Assembly: GCA_964392615.1 (NCBI GenBank) | Contig: CAYMRB010000161.1 | Coordinates: 1 to 19,554 of the forward strand | DNA length: 19,554 nt | Direction of reading: 5' to 3' | Origin: CAYMRB01 sp964392615 | Lineage (GTDB): Bacteria > Planctomycetota > UBA8108 | Notes under the pieces: generated by a model | Told to the model about the DNA's origin: nothing | Databases searched by the model: none | What the model saw: the letters and a program-made list of their open reading frames with translations, nothing else | Shown: positions 8,080-16,755 of the stretch, in pieces | Numbering within the stretch: position 1 is the stretch's first letter | Layout of the letters: each line of letters opens with the position of its first letter | Program-made: the position numbers and the translations under genes

Positions 8080-8109
8080 TTGACGCGGCGAACGCCGAGT
8101 ATCGATACT
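8080..8109 (+). promoter_or_regulatory. Candidate sigma70-type promoter of the GH127/GH5-like gene, overlapping a palindrome
   Basis: TTGACG (8080-8085) and GATACT (8104-8109) are 18 bases apart, matching the -35 consensus at 5 of 6 and the -10 consensus at 4 of 6. The predicted leader to ATG 8161 is about 45 bases. The -10 box lies inside the perfect 12-base palindrome AGTATCGATACT (8098-8109), which could be an operator. In a GC-rich genome such matches also arise by chance. The rest of the 163-base divergent gap (7998-8160) shows no other convincing signal, and no good Shine-Dalgarno sequence precedes ATG 8161. Confidence 0.35.
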
Positions 8110-8160
8110 GCCGGATACGGGTCTCGCGGGCTCTCACGTTTCCGAAATCGGTACCCCACC

Positions 8161-11100
8161 ATGACACTGCGACCGTTCTCCGCTGCCGACCGTCGGGCTG
8201 TGTGGCTGTTCTGCGTACTTCTTGCCGCAACGATCTCGCGAGCGGACTCGCCGGCCAGGACACCGCCGCACCAGCGCCTCGCCACACCGGCTCCGCAGGA
8301 CGTCATCGTCGACGGCGAGTTCTGGGGGCCGCGAATTCGCACGTGCCGCGACGTCACCGTGCCGTACTGCATCGAAACCTGCAAGACGACCGGACGCATC
8401 GCGAACTTCCTCAAGGCGTCGGGCAAGGCAGCGGGTGCGTTCGAGGGCGCGCACTTCAACGACTCGGACGTGTACAAGATCGTCGAAGGGGCGGATCGGA
8501 TGCTCGCCGTCTATCCGGACGCCGAGCGCCAGAAGGCGGTCGACGCGATCGTCGCCGAGTTCGCGGCCGCTCAGCAGCCCGACGGTTACCTCGACACGTT
8601 CTTCACGATCGACCGCCGCGCCGAGCGATTCCGACACATCTCTCGTAACGCGCGCCACGAGCTCTACTGCATGGGTCACGCGATCGAGGCGGGGGCCACG
8701 CGATTCGAGCTGCGCGGCGAGCGCGACTTCCTCGAGGTCGCACGGCGATTGGCCGATCACATCGGCTCGGTCTTCGGCCCGGGAAAACGAGGCGAGGTGC
8801 CGGAGCATCAGGAGCTCGAGCTCGCGCTGATCAAGCTCTACCGCGTCACCGGCGAGAAGCGCTACCTCGATCTGGCGCGGTTCTTCATCGAGGAACGCGG
8901 TAATGCAGCGGGGCACGACTTGTACGGCGCCTACAGTCAGGATCACCTGCCGATCCGCGAGCAGTCCGAGATCGTCGGGCACGCGGTCCGCGCGATGTAC
9001 AACTGCTGTGGCGTCGCCGATCTCTATGCCGAGTCGGGCGATCCCGAACTGCTCGCAGCGCTGCGGCGCCTGTGGAAGAGCACGACCTGGCGCAAGATGT
9101 ACGTCACCGGCGGCGTCGGCGCCACGCGGCACGGCGAGGCCTTCTCGCACGACTATCACCTTCCCAACGCGACCGCCTACTCGGAGACGTGCGCGCAGAT
9201 CGGCCTCGCGCTGTTCGCTCACCGCATGCTTCTGATCGAGCCGCGTGCGGAGTACGCCGACGTACTCGAACGCGTGCTCTACAACAGCTTCCTGTCGGGC
9301 TTGAGCCTCTCCGGCGATCGCTTCTTCTACCAGAATCGACTGGCCAGTCGCGGCGACTATCGCCGTCAGCCTTGGTACGGCTGCGCGTGCTGCCCGAGCA
9401 ACGTCGTCCGCGTCTACCCGCGCATCGGGGAGCTCGCGTGGTCGTCGGAGGACGATGCGATCTGGGCCCACCTCTACGTCGGCGGCACCGCGCGCTTGAA
9501 GACGGCGAGCACGGTCGTCACTGTGCGCCAGCGAACCGGGTATCCCTGGAACGGCTCGGTGTCGATGACCGTGACGCCGCAGCGCGCGAGCCGCTTCGGC
9601 CTCTGCCTGCGCATCCCGGGCTGGTGCCGCGAGCAACAGACGCCGGGAGGCCTGTACGTCCTCGACGCGACGGGCGCACCACCGCGACCGTGGACGGTGA
9701 AGGTCAACGGCGAGCCTATCGACGCCGCGAGGCTCGCGAACGGGTACCTCAAGATCGCCAGGACGTGGAAGGCGGGCGATGTCGTCGAGCTCGACCTCCC
9801 GATGCCGATCCGTCGCGTCCGTGCCCATCCGCGCATCTCGCAGGACCGCGGACGCGTTGCGCTGCAACGCGGGCCCATCGTGTACTGCCTCGAAGGAGCG
9901 GACCACGACGCACCGCTCGATCGCGTCGTGCTGCCGCCCGATGCCAAGCTGAAGGCCTCGCACCGCGGCGACGTCCTCGGCGGCGTCACCGTGCTCGAAG
10001 GGACCGGTCGCGTCACGACGGACGACGGCGAGGCGAAGAACGTCGACCTGGTCGCGATCCCGTACTACGTCTGGGACAATCGCGCGGCGGGCGACATGGC
10101 GGTCTGGCTCGTCGAGGATCCCGACCGGGCGGGGCCTTACAAGACCGCCGGCTGGGTCGGCTCCAACTACACGCCGGCCTATTGCGTCAACCAAGTGCAG
10201 ATGTGGCACGAGTTCCGACCGGAGGTCATCGATCGAGAACTGGCCGCGGCGAAGCGCTGGTTCGGCATCACGACGCTGCGCGTGTATCTGCACGACATCC
10301 CGTACGTCGCCGAGAAAGACGTGTTTCTCGCCAATATCGAGAACTTCCTGCGAATCTGCGCACGCCACGACATCCGGCCCGGTTTCGTGTTCTTCGACGA
10401 CTGTCACCGCCACGACGGCATCACGCTGGAATCGCTGCCGCCGGTGAAGGGCTGGCACAACGGCCGCTGGGCGGCGTGCCCGCAGGATCGTGACCGCAAG
10501 CCGGAGAACATGCCGCGCTTCAAGTCGTACGTCCAGGACGTCATTCGCGCACACGCCGACGATCGCCGCGTGCTGTGGTGGGAAATCTTCAACGAGCCGC
10601 ACCTGCGATCGAAGTTCTCGGCCGATCTGCGCCTCGCCGCATACGGCTGGGCGAAGGAGGTCGCGCCGATCCAACCGGTGCTGTCGTGCTGGGACGACAA
10701 CCCGGCGACGGACATCGTCGACGCGCACAACTATGCGGCTATCTTCTCCCGATGGGACCGGCAGGCGGACTTGAACCCCGCGAAAGGCGCCGTGTTCACC
10801 GAGGCCGGCGCGCGGTGGTACGCGCCGCGACCGTCGAACGGCGAGCCGTGCGAGGTCGTGCACTGGTTGACGACGCGAAAGGAAGCCGGCAAGTACGTCC
10901 CCGGGGTCTATCTGTGCTGGGAGCTCATGGTCGGGAACTCGAACTGCCGCTGGTATTGGGGCACGGAGCCCAACACGCCGGAGCCGACGGTGCCGTGGTG
11001 CGGTCTCATGTGGCCCGACGCGACGCCGGTGTCGTTCGCCGAGGCCGAGTCGGTCCGCCGCTACGTCACCGGCAAACGACGCGCTCTGTTCTTCGACGAC

Positions 11101-11661
11101 TTTCAGACCGTGCCGCCGCTGCCTCCGCGACCTGGCTGGACCGCGTACGGTGATCCGCGCCAAAGAGACAGCGGAGTGCAGAAGCTCCGCGGCAGCATGA
11201 AGCTGATCGCCGGCGATACGGCTTGGTCCGACTACGCTCTCGAGGCCCGCGTCATGCTGGATGGCACGGGAGGCAATGCCGGCCTGGTGTTCCGCGCCAA
11301 CGATCCGGGCCCCGGACACGATCAGCTGCACGGCTACTACATCGGCTTCGACACCGAGAAGCTCTATCTCGGCAAGATGGACGGTGCGTGGCGGCCGCTC
11401 GCCGCGTTCGATCTGTCTCAGATCGAATGTCGCGTCGTGCCCGGCGTGTGGAATCAGATCCGCGTCATCGTGAAGGGACCGCGGATCCGCGTCTGGTTCA
11501 ACCGCATGCACCACGACGACGGCCTGCGGTTCGACATCACCGACGACAAGAACCCGATTCTCACAGGAGCGATCGGCCTGCGAACGCATCGCGTCGACGC
11601 GTCGTTCGACAACGTCGTCGTGTTGCCGCTGTCCGCGCTGGGAGATCTCACCGACGAGTAG
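8161..11661 (+). CDS. Secreted multi-domain glycoside hydrolase: GH127 beta-L-arabinofuranosidase, GH5-like domain, lectin-like C-terminus
   Basis: This 1166-residue protein starts with a signal peptide (probable cleavage at SRA|DSP near residue 29). Residues about 45-653 are a GH127 (former DUF1680) domain. E326 in HGEAF, E342 and C344 in SETCAQIG, and the pair C410/C411 in CACCPSN match the general acid, zinc ligands and cysteine nucleophile known from HypBA1. The 16-residue gap between the two glutamates is the same. Residues about 660-965 form a second catalytic domain of clan GH-A type: WWEIFNEPH carries the probable acid/base E812 and VFTEAG the probable nucleophile E881. From about 976 a beta-rich segment (FFDDFQT, then LEARVMLDGTGGNAGLVFRA, WNQIRVIVKG and FDNVVVLP) resembles LamG/DUF1080 concanavalin-like folds and may bind glycan. 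The expected substrate is an arabinose-containing glycan. The frame extends upstream to 7783, but only ATG 8161 gives a signal peptide. Confidence 0.93.
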   Translation: MTLRPFSAADRRAVWLFCVLLAATISRADSPARTPPHQRLATPAPQDVIVDGEFWGPRIRTCRDVTVPYCIETCKTTGRIANFLKASGKAAGAFEGAHFNDSDVYKIVEGADRMLAVYPDAERQKAVDAIVAEFAAAQQPDGYLDTFFTIDRRAERFRHISRNARHELYCMGHAIEAGATRFELRGERDFLEVARRLADHIGSVFGPGKRGEVPEHQELELALIKLYRVTGEKRYLDLARFFIEERGNAAGHDLYGAYSQDHLPIREQSEIVGHAVRAMYNCCGVADLYAESGDPELLAALRRLWKSTTWRKMYVTGGVGATRHGEAFSHDYHLPNATAYSETCAQIGLALFAHRMLLIEPRAEYADVLERVLYNSFLSGLSLSGDRFFYQNRLASRGDYRRQPWYGCACCPSNVVRVYPRIGELAWSSEDDAIWAHLYVGGTARLKTASTVVTVRQRTGYPWNGSVSMTVTPQRASRFGLCLRIPGWCREQQTPGGLYVLDATGAPPRPWTVKVNGEPIDAARLANGYLKIARTWKAGDVVELDLPMPIRRVRAHPRISQDRGRVALQRGPIVYCLEGADHDAPLDRVVLPPDAKLKASHRGDVLGGVTVLEGTGRVTTDDGEAKNVDLVAIPYYVWDNRAAGDMAVWLVEDPDRAGPYKTAGWVGSNYTPAYCVNQVQMWHEFRPEVIDRELAAAKRWFGITTLRVYLHDIPYVAEKDVFLANIENFLRICARHDIRPGFVFFDDCHRHDGITLESLPPVKGWHNGRWAACPQDRDRKPENMPRFKSYVQDVIRAHADDRRVLWWEIFNEPHLRSKFSADLRLAAYGWAKEVAPIQPVLSCWDDNPATDIVDAHNYAAIFSRWDRQADLNPAKGAVFTEAGARWYAPRPSNGEPCEVVHWLTTRKEAGKYVPGVYLCWELMVGNSNCRWYWGTEPNTPEPTVPWCGLMWPDATPVSFAEAESVRRYVTGKRRALFFDDFQTVPPLPPRPGWTAYGDPRQRDSGVQKLRGSMKLIAGDTAWSDYALEARVMLDGTGGNAGLVFRANDPGPGHDQLHGYYIGFDTEKLYLGKMDGAWRPLAAFDLSQIECRVVPGVWNQIRVIVKGPRIRVWFNRMHHDDGLRFDITDDKNPILTGAIGLRTHRVDASFDNVVVLPLSALGDLTDE

Positions 11662-11679
11662 CGGCCCTGGATCAGCCCG

Positions 11680-14007
11680 TCACGACTGCACCTCGCCCTC
11701 GATGACCGCCGGCGGATCGGTGACGGTCGGTCGTGTGCCGATGTCCGGCGTCGTGTAGCCGTCCTCGGTCGGCAGCGTGAGCTCGCCATCGGCCGGCAGC
11801 TCGAGCCCCGCGCACTCGCCGGCGCCGACGACGGTCAGAACTTGCTCCTTCTCGACCGCCTTGACGACGTATTCGACGCCGTTCGAGTCGGTCAACGTCG
11901 TACCGTCCCGCATGCCGAAGACCGGGTACCACCGATCCTCATTGGTGTCGCCGTCGAAATCGACGCCTTCGTGCGGAATGCCGTGCAGATCGCCGGGGCC
12001 GTGGTACTCGAGGACGAACAGCTGCCCCGCCCAGGTGTCGTCGTCGTTCACATCGTTCGCCTGGGTGTGCGTGTAGGTGAAGTGAATCGGCGGATCGAAC
12101 GACACGAACGCGCCCTCCCCATCGACGAGGCTCGTCTGACGGTTCCAGTTGTTGTGGCCGGTCTCGTACGTGTAGTACTCGTCGAGATCGAAGATGTCGC
12201 CGGCCGACGTCAGTGCCGACGTGTCCGCGACGAGCGGCCCGCTGCGCATGCCCCACGTGAACGGCCCGCTCGACGGCGTCACGCCGCTCGCGAGTCCGAC
12301 CGCCGTTTCCGTCTCGTCGTACAGGCTGAGATCGGCCCGCCTGAAGACGTACGCGTAGGGATTCTGCACGTCACCGACCGCGTCCCGATACACCTCGCCC
12401 GCGTTGACCTGCTCCGCCGTGATACCGCTACGCAAGCAATCCCAGTAGCCGTAGAGAGCGACCTCGGAGCCGCCGGCGAATAGCGCGTCTCCTCCGTTGA
12501 CGTTCGTCTCGCGGTAGAGCGTCACCGTGTTCTCGCCGCCGATCCAGTTGACCTGACCGCCGAGGCTGTCCGACCACATCCCCATCCACGCGCCGGCCTC
12601 GACGACGATCGCCTCGGGCGCCTGCATGTCGTCCCACTTGTTGGTGCCGTGATTGCGGGTCGCGACCTTCTCGAACTCCGTGCCCGTCCAGCGTACACGG
12701 TAGTTCGTCGGCTCCTGCCCTTCGCCGGCGAACTCCCACCACTGCAGCATCTCGCCCTGGATCTCGGTGAGCGCGAGCTGCACGCGCGTATTGCGAATCA
12801 AACGTCCCCCCGAACGCACGACGGTGTAGGGCGTCTCATCCGAGCTTCCCCAATCGTCGCGCGTCACCGTGTCGCCGTGCGCGACCGTCACGCCGTCCGG
12901 AACCCAGAGCCCCCAATAGCCGACCCAGCCGTAGTCGCCGTCCGCCGTGCGAATCGGGAAGCCGCTCGTTCGCGTGACACGCGCACCGGCGTTGGCGCCG
13001 GTCGAGTAATACAGGTTGTAGCGCCAGATCCGCGTCGTGAAGTTCGTCCGACTCAGGCACACCGCCTGTCCGCCGTCGGTCTGACGCAAGAGGTGTGTCT
13101 CGTCGAACGCGATGCGGTGCGTCTGCTCCTGAAGCCCGGAGTCGCCGCCGTAGTTCTCGCGGTAGGCCTGGTCGATGATCGCCGCGCCGGTCGTCTGATC
13201 GCTCGACATCAGGATGCTCGCCTGGATTCGATTGACGTCCGTGCCGGGATCCGGCGCGACGCTGACGTCGCCCTGGCGCTCGAAGAACGTGAAGCCGAGA
13301 CCGACGGACGGGTCCTGCGTTCCCAGTGTGCCGAGGAAGTAAGGATCGCTCACCGACCCGCCTTCAGCGACGCCCGCGAAGTTCATCACGAAGGATCCGA
13401 ACGGATTCTCGTCGGAGACGCTTTCGGAGATTACGGTGCGCACGTGGATGAAGCCGCTCTGTCCGCCCGGGCCGTTGTCTCCGGTCTGCGGCACCCAGAG
13501 CTGGACGATCTGATCGGACGTCGGCGTGGCTCGAGCGCTCTGGATGACCCAAAGCGCCGGCTGCTCGGCGTCGCCCGCACTCGACTGACCGCGGTCGGAC
13601 GACTCCGAGCTCTGGTCGCTCCCCTGCCGGCAGCTCGCCTCGTCGACCTGTGCGGAGTAGTCTCCCAGGTTGACCATCTCCGCGTAGCCGGCCTGACTCA
13701 TGTAGCAGAGGATCTCGTTGACGATGTTCACCGCTTCCATCGACGAGTCGTACACCCACGTGTCGACGTCGTCGGTGCGGTACTGCGCATCGCTCGCGAA
13801 GTCGGCGACACCGTAAGCGATCGCCTCGAGTTGCGCGCCGCCGGACTCCTCCTGCGGCGTGACGACGGAGACCTGCTCTGCGACGCTGAGCCCGGTGATC
13901 GTGCCGCTCCCCGAACTGCTGCTGCCACCGCAGCCGAGCTGCAGAACGACGAGAGACGAGGCGAACGTCACGACGAGGGCGATGTGAAACGAGCGGAGGA
14001 CTTGCAT
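11680..14007 (-). CDS. Large surface lipoprotein of unknown function
   Basis: This 775-residue protein has a signal ending in VLQLGC (C26) followed by GGSSSSGSG, a lipoprotein-style flexible linker. The lipobox is imperfect (Q at -3). The mature protein is acidic, rich in Gly, Asp, Thr and Trp, and looks mostly beta-stranded, with repeated aromatic segments such as GYWGLWVPDGVTVAHGDTV and WRYNLYYSTGANAG. D683-FDGDTNED (683-691) resembles a calcium-binding DxDGDxxxD loop. Only five or so cysteines occur in the mature part. I do not recognise a named family. The size and composition suggest an outer-surface or periplasmic beta protein. Start: ATG 14007 has AGGAG eleven bases upstream; a TTG at 14040 is a longer alternative. 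It is convergent with the GH127/GH5-like gene (18 bases between stops) and divergent from the HEAT pair, so it is probably transcribed alone. Confidence 0.85.
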   Translation of the reverse strand: MQVLRSFHIALVVTFASSLVVLQLGCGGSSSSGSGTITGLSVAEQVSVVTPQEESGGAQLEAIAYGVADFASDAQYRTDDVDTWVYDSSMEAVNIVNEILCYMSQAGYAEMVNLGDYSAQVDEASCRQGSDQSSESSDRGQSSAGDAEQPALWVIQSARATPTSDQIVQLWVPQTGDNGPGGQSGFIHVRTVISESVSDENPFGSFVMNFAGVAEGGSVSDPYFLGTLGTQDPSVGLGFTFFERQGDVSVAPDPGTDVNRIQASILMSSDQTTGAAIIDQAYRENYGGDSGLQEQTHRIAFDETHLLRQTDGGQAVCLSRTNFTTRIWRYNLYYSTGANAGARVTRTSGFPIRTADGDYGWVGYWGLWVPDGVTVAHGDTVTRDDWGSSDETPYTVVRSGGRLIRNTRVQLALTEIQGEMLQWWEFAGEGQEPTNYRVRWTGTEFEKVATRNHGTNKWDDMQAPEAIVVEAGAWMGMWSDSLGGQVNWIGGENTVTLYRETNVNGGDALFAGGSEVALYGYWDCLRSGITAEQVNAGEVYRDAVGDVQNPYAYVFRRADLSLYDETETAVGLASGVTPSSGPFTWGMRSGPLVADTSALTSAGDIFDLDEYYTYETGHNNWNRQTSLVDGEGAFVSFDPPIHFTYTHTQANDVNDDDTWAGQLFVLEYHGPGDLHGIPHEGVDFDGDTNEDRWYPVFGMRDGTTLTDSNGVEYVVKAVEKEQVLTVVGAGECAGLELPADGELTLPTEDGYTTPDIGTRPTVTDPPAVIEGEVQS

Positions 14008-14178
14008 CGCGATGCCGACTCCTGTGCAGACGCTTGCCAACCAAGGTCCACCTACACCCTGTACCCCGTATCGAAGAGAACCATCTCCGACACGGGATCG
14101 TCGAGCTGCGGTCTCTTATCGGACTCGACTGCCAAGAACGACCGCAAACGTCGTGACATCGTCGGTTACTCTGACGTC

Positions 14179-16755
14179 ATGCCACGCGCGAGAAGGATGC
14201 CCCTGCTCGTCGTCCTAGGCATCGCAGCCGCCGCCTGCGTCGCGGCGTTCGCGTGGATCGCGGCGCAGCGCGAGTCGGAGAGCGACCGCGCCACGACCGA
14301 CGAGCTGCTCGCCGCCCTGGAATCGGACGACCGCGACGCGGTGCGCGCCGCCGCCGAACGTCTGGTCGAGTTGCGCGCGGTCGAGGCGGTGCCGCGGCTC
14401 CTGCGCACGCTCGAACGCCGCCCCGAGTTCCTCGGATACCTCGGTACGCACAACGAGAACTCCCCGGCGATGCACGGAGCTCGCGGCTGGCGGGAGCAGG
14501 ACCACGGCTTCGGCCTCTGGACGACCGACCTCGTCCGTGTCCTCGGAGAGGAGGCTCCCGAGTCGATCGCGTCCGACGTCGTACCCGAGCTCGTCCGCGC
14601 TCTTGAGAGCGACAGCCCCGCGGCGATCTTCGCCGCCTGCGACGCGGTGCGGGAGACCGGCCCGCCCGATGCGTCCGCCGCGGTTCCCGTCCTCGTGCGC
14701 CGAGTGGCTCGCGAGTCGCTTCCCGTGCCACGAGAGCAGCATCACTACATGAAGGACCGCCTGGTCGGCGCGCTCAGCGAAATCGCGCTCGAGACCGTGC
14801 GTGGGTCGCTCGCTCCCGACGCCGCGTCGACCGCTCTCGCGGTTCGCGCAGTGCCTCGTCGTCTGTTCGCACGCGAGCGCTTCGTCAAGCGCCTCTTCGA
14901 ACACACCCCCGCGTACTCTCGTGGCCGCTGGAGCCCGCGGAGACCAACTCCTGTCGCGATGTTTCGCGACCTGCTCTTCTCACCCGACGCGACCGATCGC
15001 CGCGACGGAGTCTGTCTCGTCGCGTCGTACTCCCGAGGAGAGGAAGCCGCGCGCGTCCTCGCCGAGAAGCTCGTCGGCGATGCTGCTGTCCGCGTGCGCG
15101 AGAGCGCCGCGCAGGCCTTCGCGCAAGACGAGGATCTCGCGATGCACGCGGTGCCCGAGCTCGTTCGCGCTCTGCGCGACGACGACGCGACCGTGCGCCG
15201 CGACGCGACCATCGCGCTCGGCGGCGTGCCATCGGCCGGGGCGACGAGTGCGCCCGAGCTGATCGCGCTTCTCGACGACGGCGATCCGAATCTCCGCACG
15301 ACCGCCGTCCTGTCGCTCGGACGACTCGGTGAACACGCGGCGCCGGCTGTACCGCCCCTCCTCGATCGTCTCGAGAGAGGCGTCGGCTCGCGACGTCACG
15401 AGGCCGCGCTGGTCGAAGCGCTCTCGCGTCTCGATGTGCGAGACGAGCGCTTCCTGCGCGTGCTCCTGCGCCTCGTCGACGCGCGTCCCGGCGACATCGA
15501 CCTGGAGGTGATCGACGCGTTGGCCGCGTTCGGCGAAGCAGCGGCTCCGGCGGTTCCGGCGCTCGCGAAGCTCCTGCCGGACGAGTCGATGGAACTCGGC
15601 ATGTCGGTCCTCGCGACGCTGACCGCTATCGGCCCGGCGGCCCGCGCGGCCCTGCCGGAAATCGCCGCTGAAGTCCGCCTGCGAATCGCGGCCGAGACAG
15701 AGCCCGGCCTCGCGGTCGACGCGTACCTCTCGATCGCACGACCTTCCGGCGACGCCGCCGCGCCGCTCGCCGAGATCGCCAGGAAGCTGAACCTCGACGA
15801 ACCCGGCGGTTGGACTCTCATCGAGCCACTGACTCGCCACGGCGTCGCCGCGCGCGCGTTCGCTCCGGCGTTGCGCGAGGCGCTGGCGACTCGCGCGCGC
15901 GCCCCCGAGTTCAACCATGGCGACATCACGCCCGTCGTCGAAGCGCTCGGCGAGGTCGATCCCGCGGCGACCGAGACGATCCCGCAACTCCTCGGCCTGT
16001 GGCCGCTGTACCGTCGCGATCCCGACGAGCTGGACGGCGGGGCGCCGATCTCGTTCGACGCCTTCGACGAGGAAGACGGTCCCGAGCTGGCTGCGGGCTT
16101 CCTCGCAGCGCTCGTCGACGTCGGCGTCGATCACCCTCGCGCCCCAGAGGTCGCCGCCTTTCTCCGCGCCGTCCTCGAGCGGCCCGCCGATCCCGGACCG
16201 ATGCGCCCCGTCGTCATCGAGCTCCTCGGCGAGCTGCGCGCGATCGAGAGCATCCCGACGCTGCGGCGTGCACTTGTCGGCACCGATCGACGCGCGCGAC
16301 AGGAGGCGGCGCTCGCGCTCGCCGCCTTTGCCGACGACGCCGTCGAGGCCGTGCCCGATCTCGTGCGCGCCGTCGCCGACATCGATCCTCGCGTGCGCCG
16401 CGCCGCGGCCGAAGCGATCGGCGCGATCGGCTCGATCGCCGTGAACGACGGAGCGGAAGCGAACGTCGTCGGCACGCTGCGCACGGCGTTGGGTGACGAG
16501 TCCGTGCGCGTCCGGCGCGCCGCGGCCGAAGCGCTCAGCGAGATCGGCCCCGATGCGAGTGCCGCGGTGCCGTCGCTCATCGACTCGCTCGATGACGACG
16601 ACTTGCTCGTACGCGAGCGCGCGATCGAGGCGCTCGGCCTGCTCGGGCCGGTGGCGCGCCTGGCGATACCGCGTCTCGAGAAGCTGCTCGACGATCCACC
16701 GCTGCAAGCCGCCGCACGCAAGGCGCTGCGCAGGCTCGGAGGGCGCGAGCGATGA
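14179..16755 (+). CDS. Membrane-anchored HEAT-repeat protein, first of a coupled pair
   Basis: This 858-residue protein has a basic start (MPRARR), one membrane helix (about 7-27), then HEAT repeats almost to the end. The clearest units have the PBS-lyase-HEAT form, for example DPRVRRAAAEAIGAIG near 736-751, VRVRRAAAEALSEIG near 776-790 and LVRERAIEALGLLGPVARLAIPRL near 812-835. Each is followed by an acidic DD turn. Residues about 85-125 (YLGTHNENSPAMHGARG) do not fit the repeat and may be an insertion. HEAT solenoids bind proteins; no catalytic residues are visible. With the helix and positive N-terminus, the solenoid is likely outside the cytoplasm. The frame is open far upstream, but this is antisense to the lipoprotein gene; ATG 14179 is the first start giving the helix. 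No clear Shine-Dalgarno sequence precedes it, and the 171-base gap (14008-14178) shows no convincing promoter. ATG 14197 is an alternative. Confidence 0.87.
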   Translation: MPRARRMPLLVVLGIAAAACVAAFAWIAAQRESESDRATTDELLAALESDDRDAVRAAAERLVELRAVEAVPRLLRTLERRPEFLGYLGTHNENSPAMHGARGWREQDHGFGLWTTDLVRVLGEEAPESIASDVVPELVRALESDSPAAIFAACDAVRETGPPDASAAVPVLVRRVARESLPVPREQHHYMKDRLVGALSEIALETVRGSLAPDAASTALAVRAVPRRLFARERFVKRLFEHTPAYSRGRWSPRRPTPVAMFRDLLFSPDATDRRDGVCLVASYSRGEEAARVLAEKLVGDAAVRVRESAAQAFAQDEDLAMHAVPELVRALRDDDATVRRDATIALGGVPSAGATSAPELIALLDDGDPNLRTTAVLSLGRLGEHAAPAVPPLLDRLERGVGSRRHEAALVEALSRLDVRDERFLRVLLRLVDARPGDIDLEVIDALAAFGEAAAPAVPALAKLLPDESMELGMSVLATLTAIGPAARAALPEIAAEVRLRIAAETEPGLAVDAYLSIARPSGDAAAPLAEIARKLNLDEPGGWTLIEPLTRHGVAARAFAPALREALATRARAPEFNHGDITPVVEALGEVDPAATETIPQLLGLWPLYRRDPDELDGGAPISFDAFDEEDGPELAAGFLAALVDVGVDHPRAPEVAAFLRAVLERPADPGPMRPVVIELLGELRAIESIPTLRRALVGTDRRARQEAALALAAFADDAVEAVPDLVRAVADIDPRVRRAAAEAIGAIGSIAVNDGAEANVVGTLRTALGDESVRVRRAAAEALSEIGPDASAAVPSLIDSLDDDDLLVRERAIEALGLLGPVARLAIPRLEKLLDDPPLQAAARKALRRLGGRER
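16738..16743 (+). promoter_or_regulatory. Shine-Dalgarno sequence of the second HEAT gene
   Basis: GGAGGG lies eight bases before ATG 16752, inside the last codons of the upstream HEAT gene. Together with the ATGA stop/start overlap it indicates translational coupling of the pair. Confidence 0.65.

Noticed and set aside
8134..11589. A minus-strand open frame of 1151 codons antisense to the glycosidase gene
   Set aside because: It lies opposite a gene with intact catalytic motifs, has Arg/Ala/Val/Asp-rich low-information sequence and no recognisable domain; long antisense frames are expected at this GC content.
14022..14040. Possible sigma54-like TTGGCA...TGCA promoter on the minus strand before the lipoprotein
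   Set aside because: The GG to GC spacing is one base short of the required distance and it lies too close to the start codon.
12649..14178. Upstream extension of the first HEAT gene's frame
   Set aside because: It is antisense to the lipoprotein gene, its sequence has no HEAT or other motif, and a proper membrane-helix start is found at 14179.
14980..16707. A minus-strand open frame of 575 codons inside the first HEAT gene
   Set aside because: It is a shadow of the HEAT repeats in another frame, with no start signal or domain.
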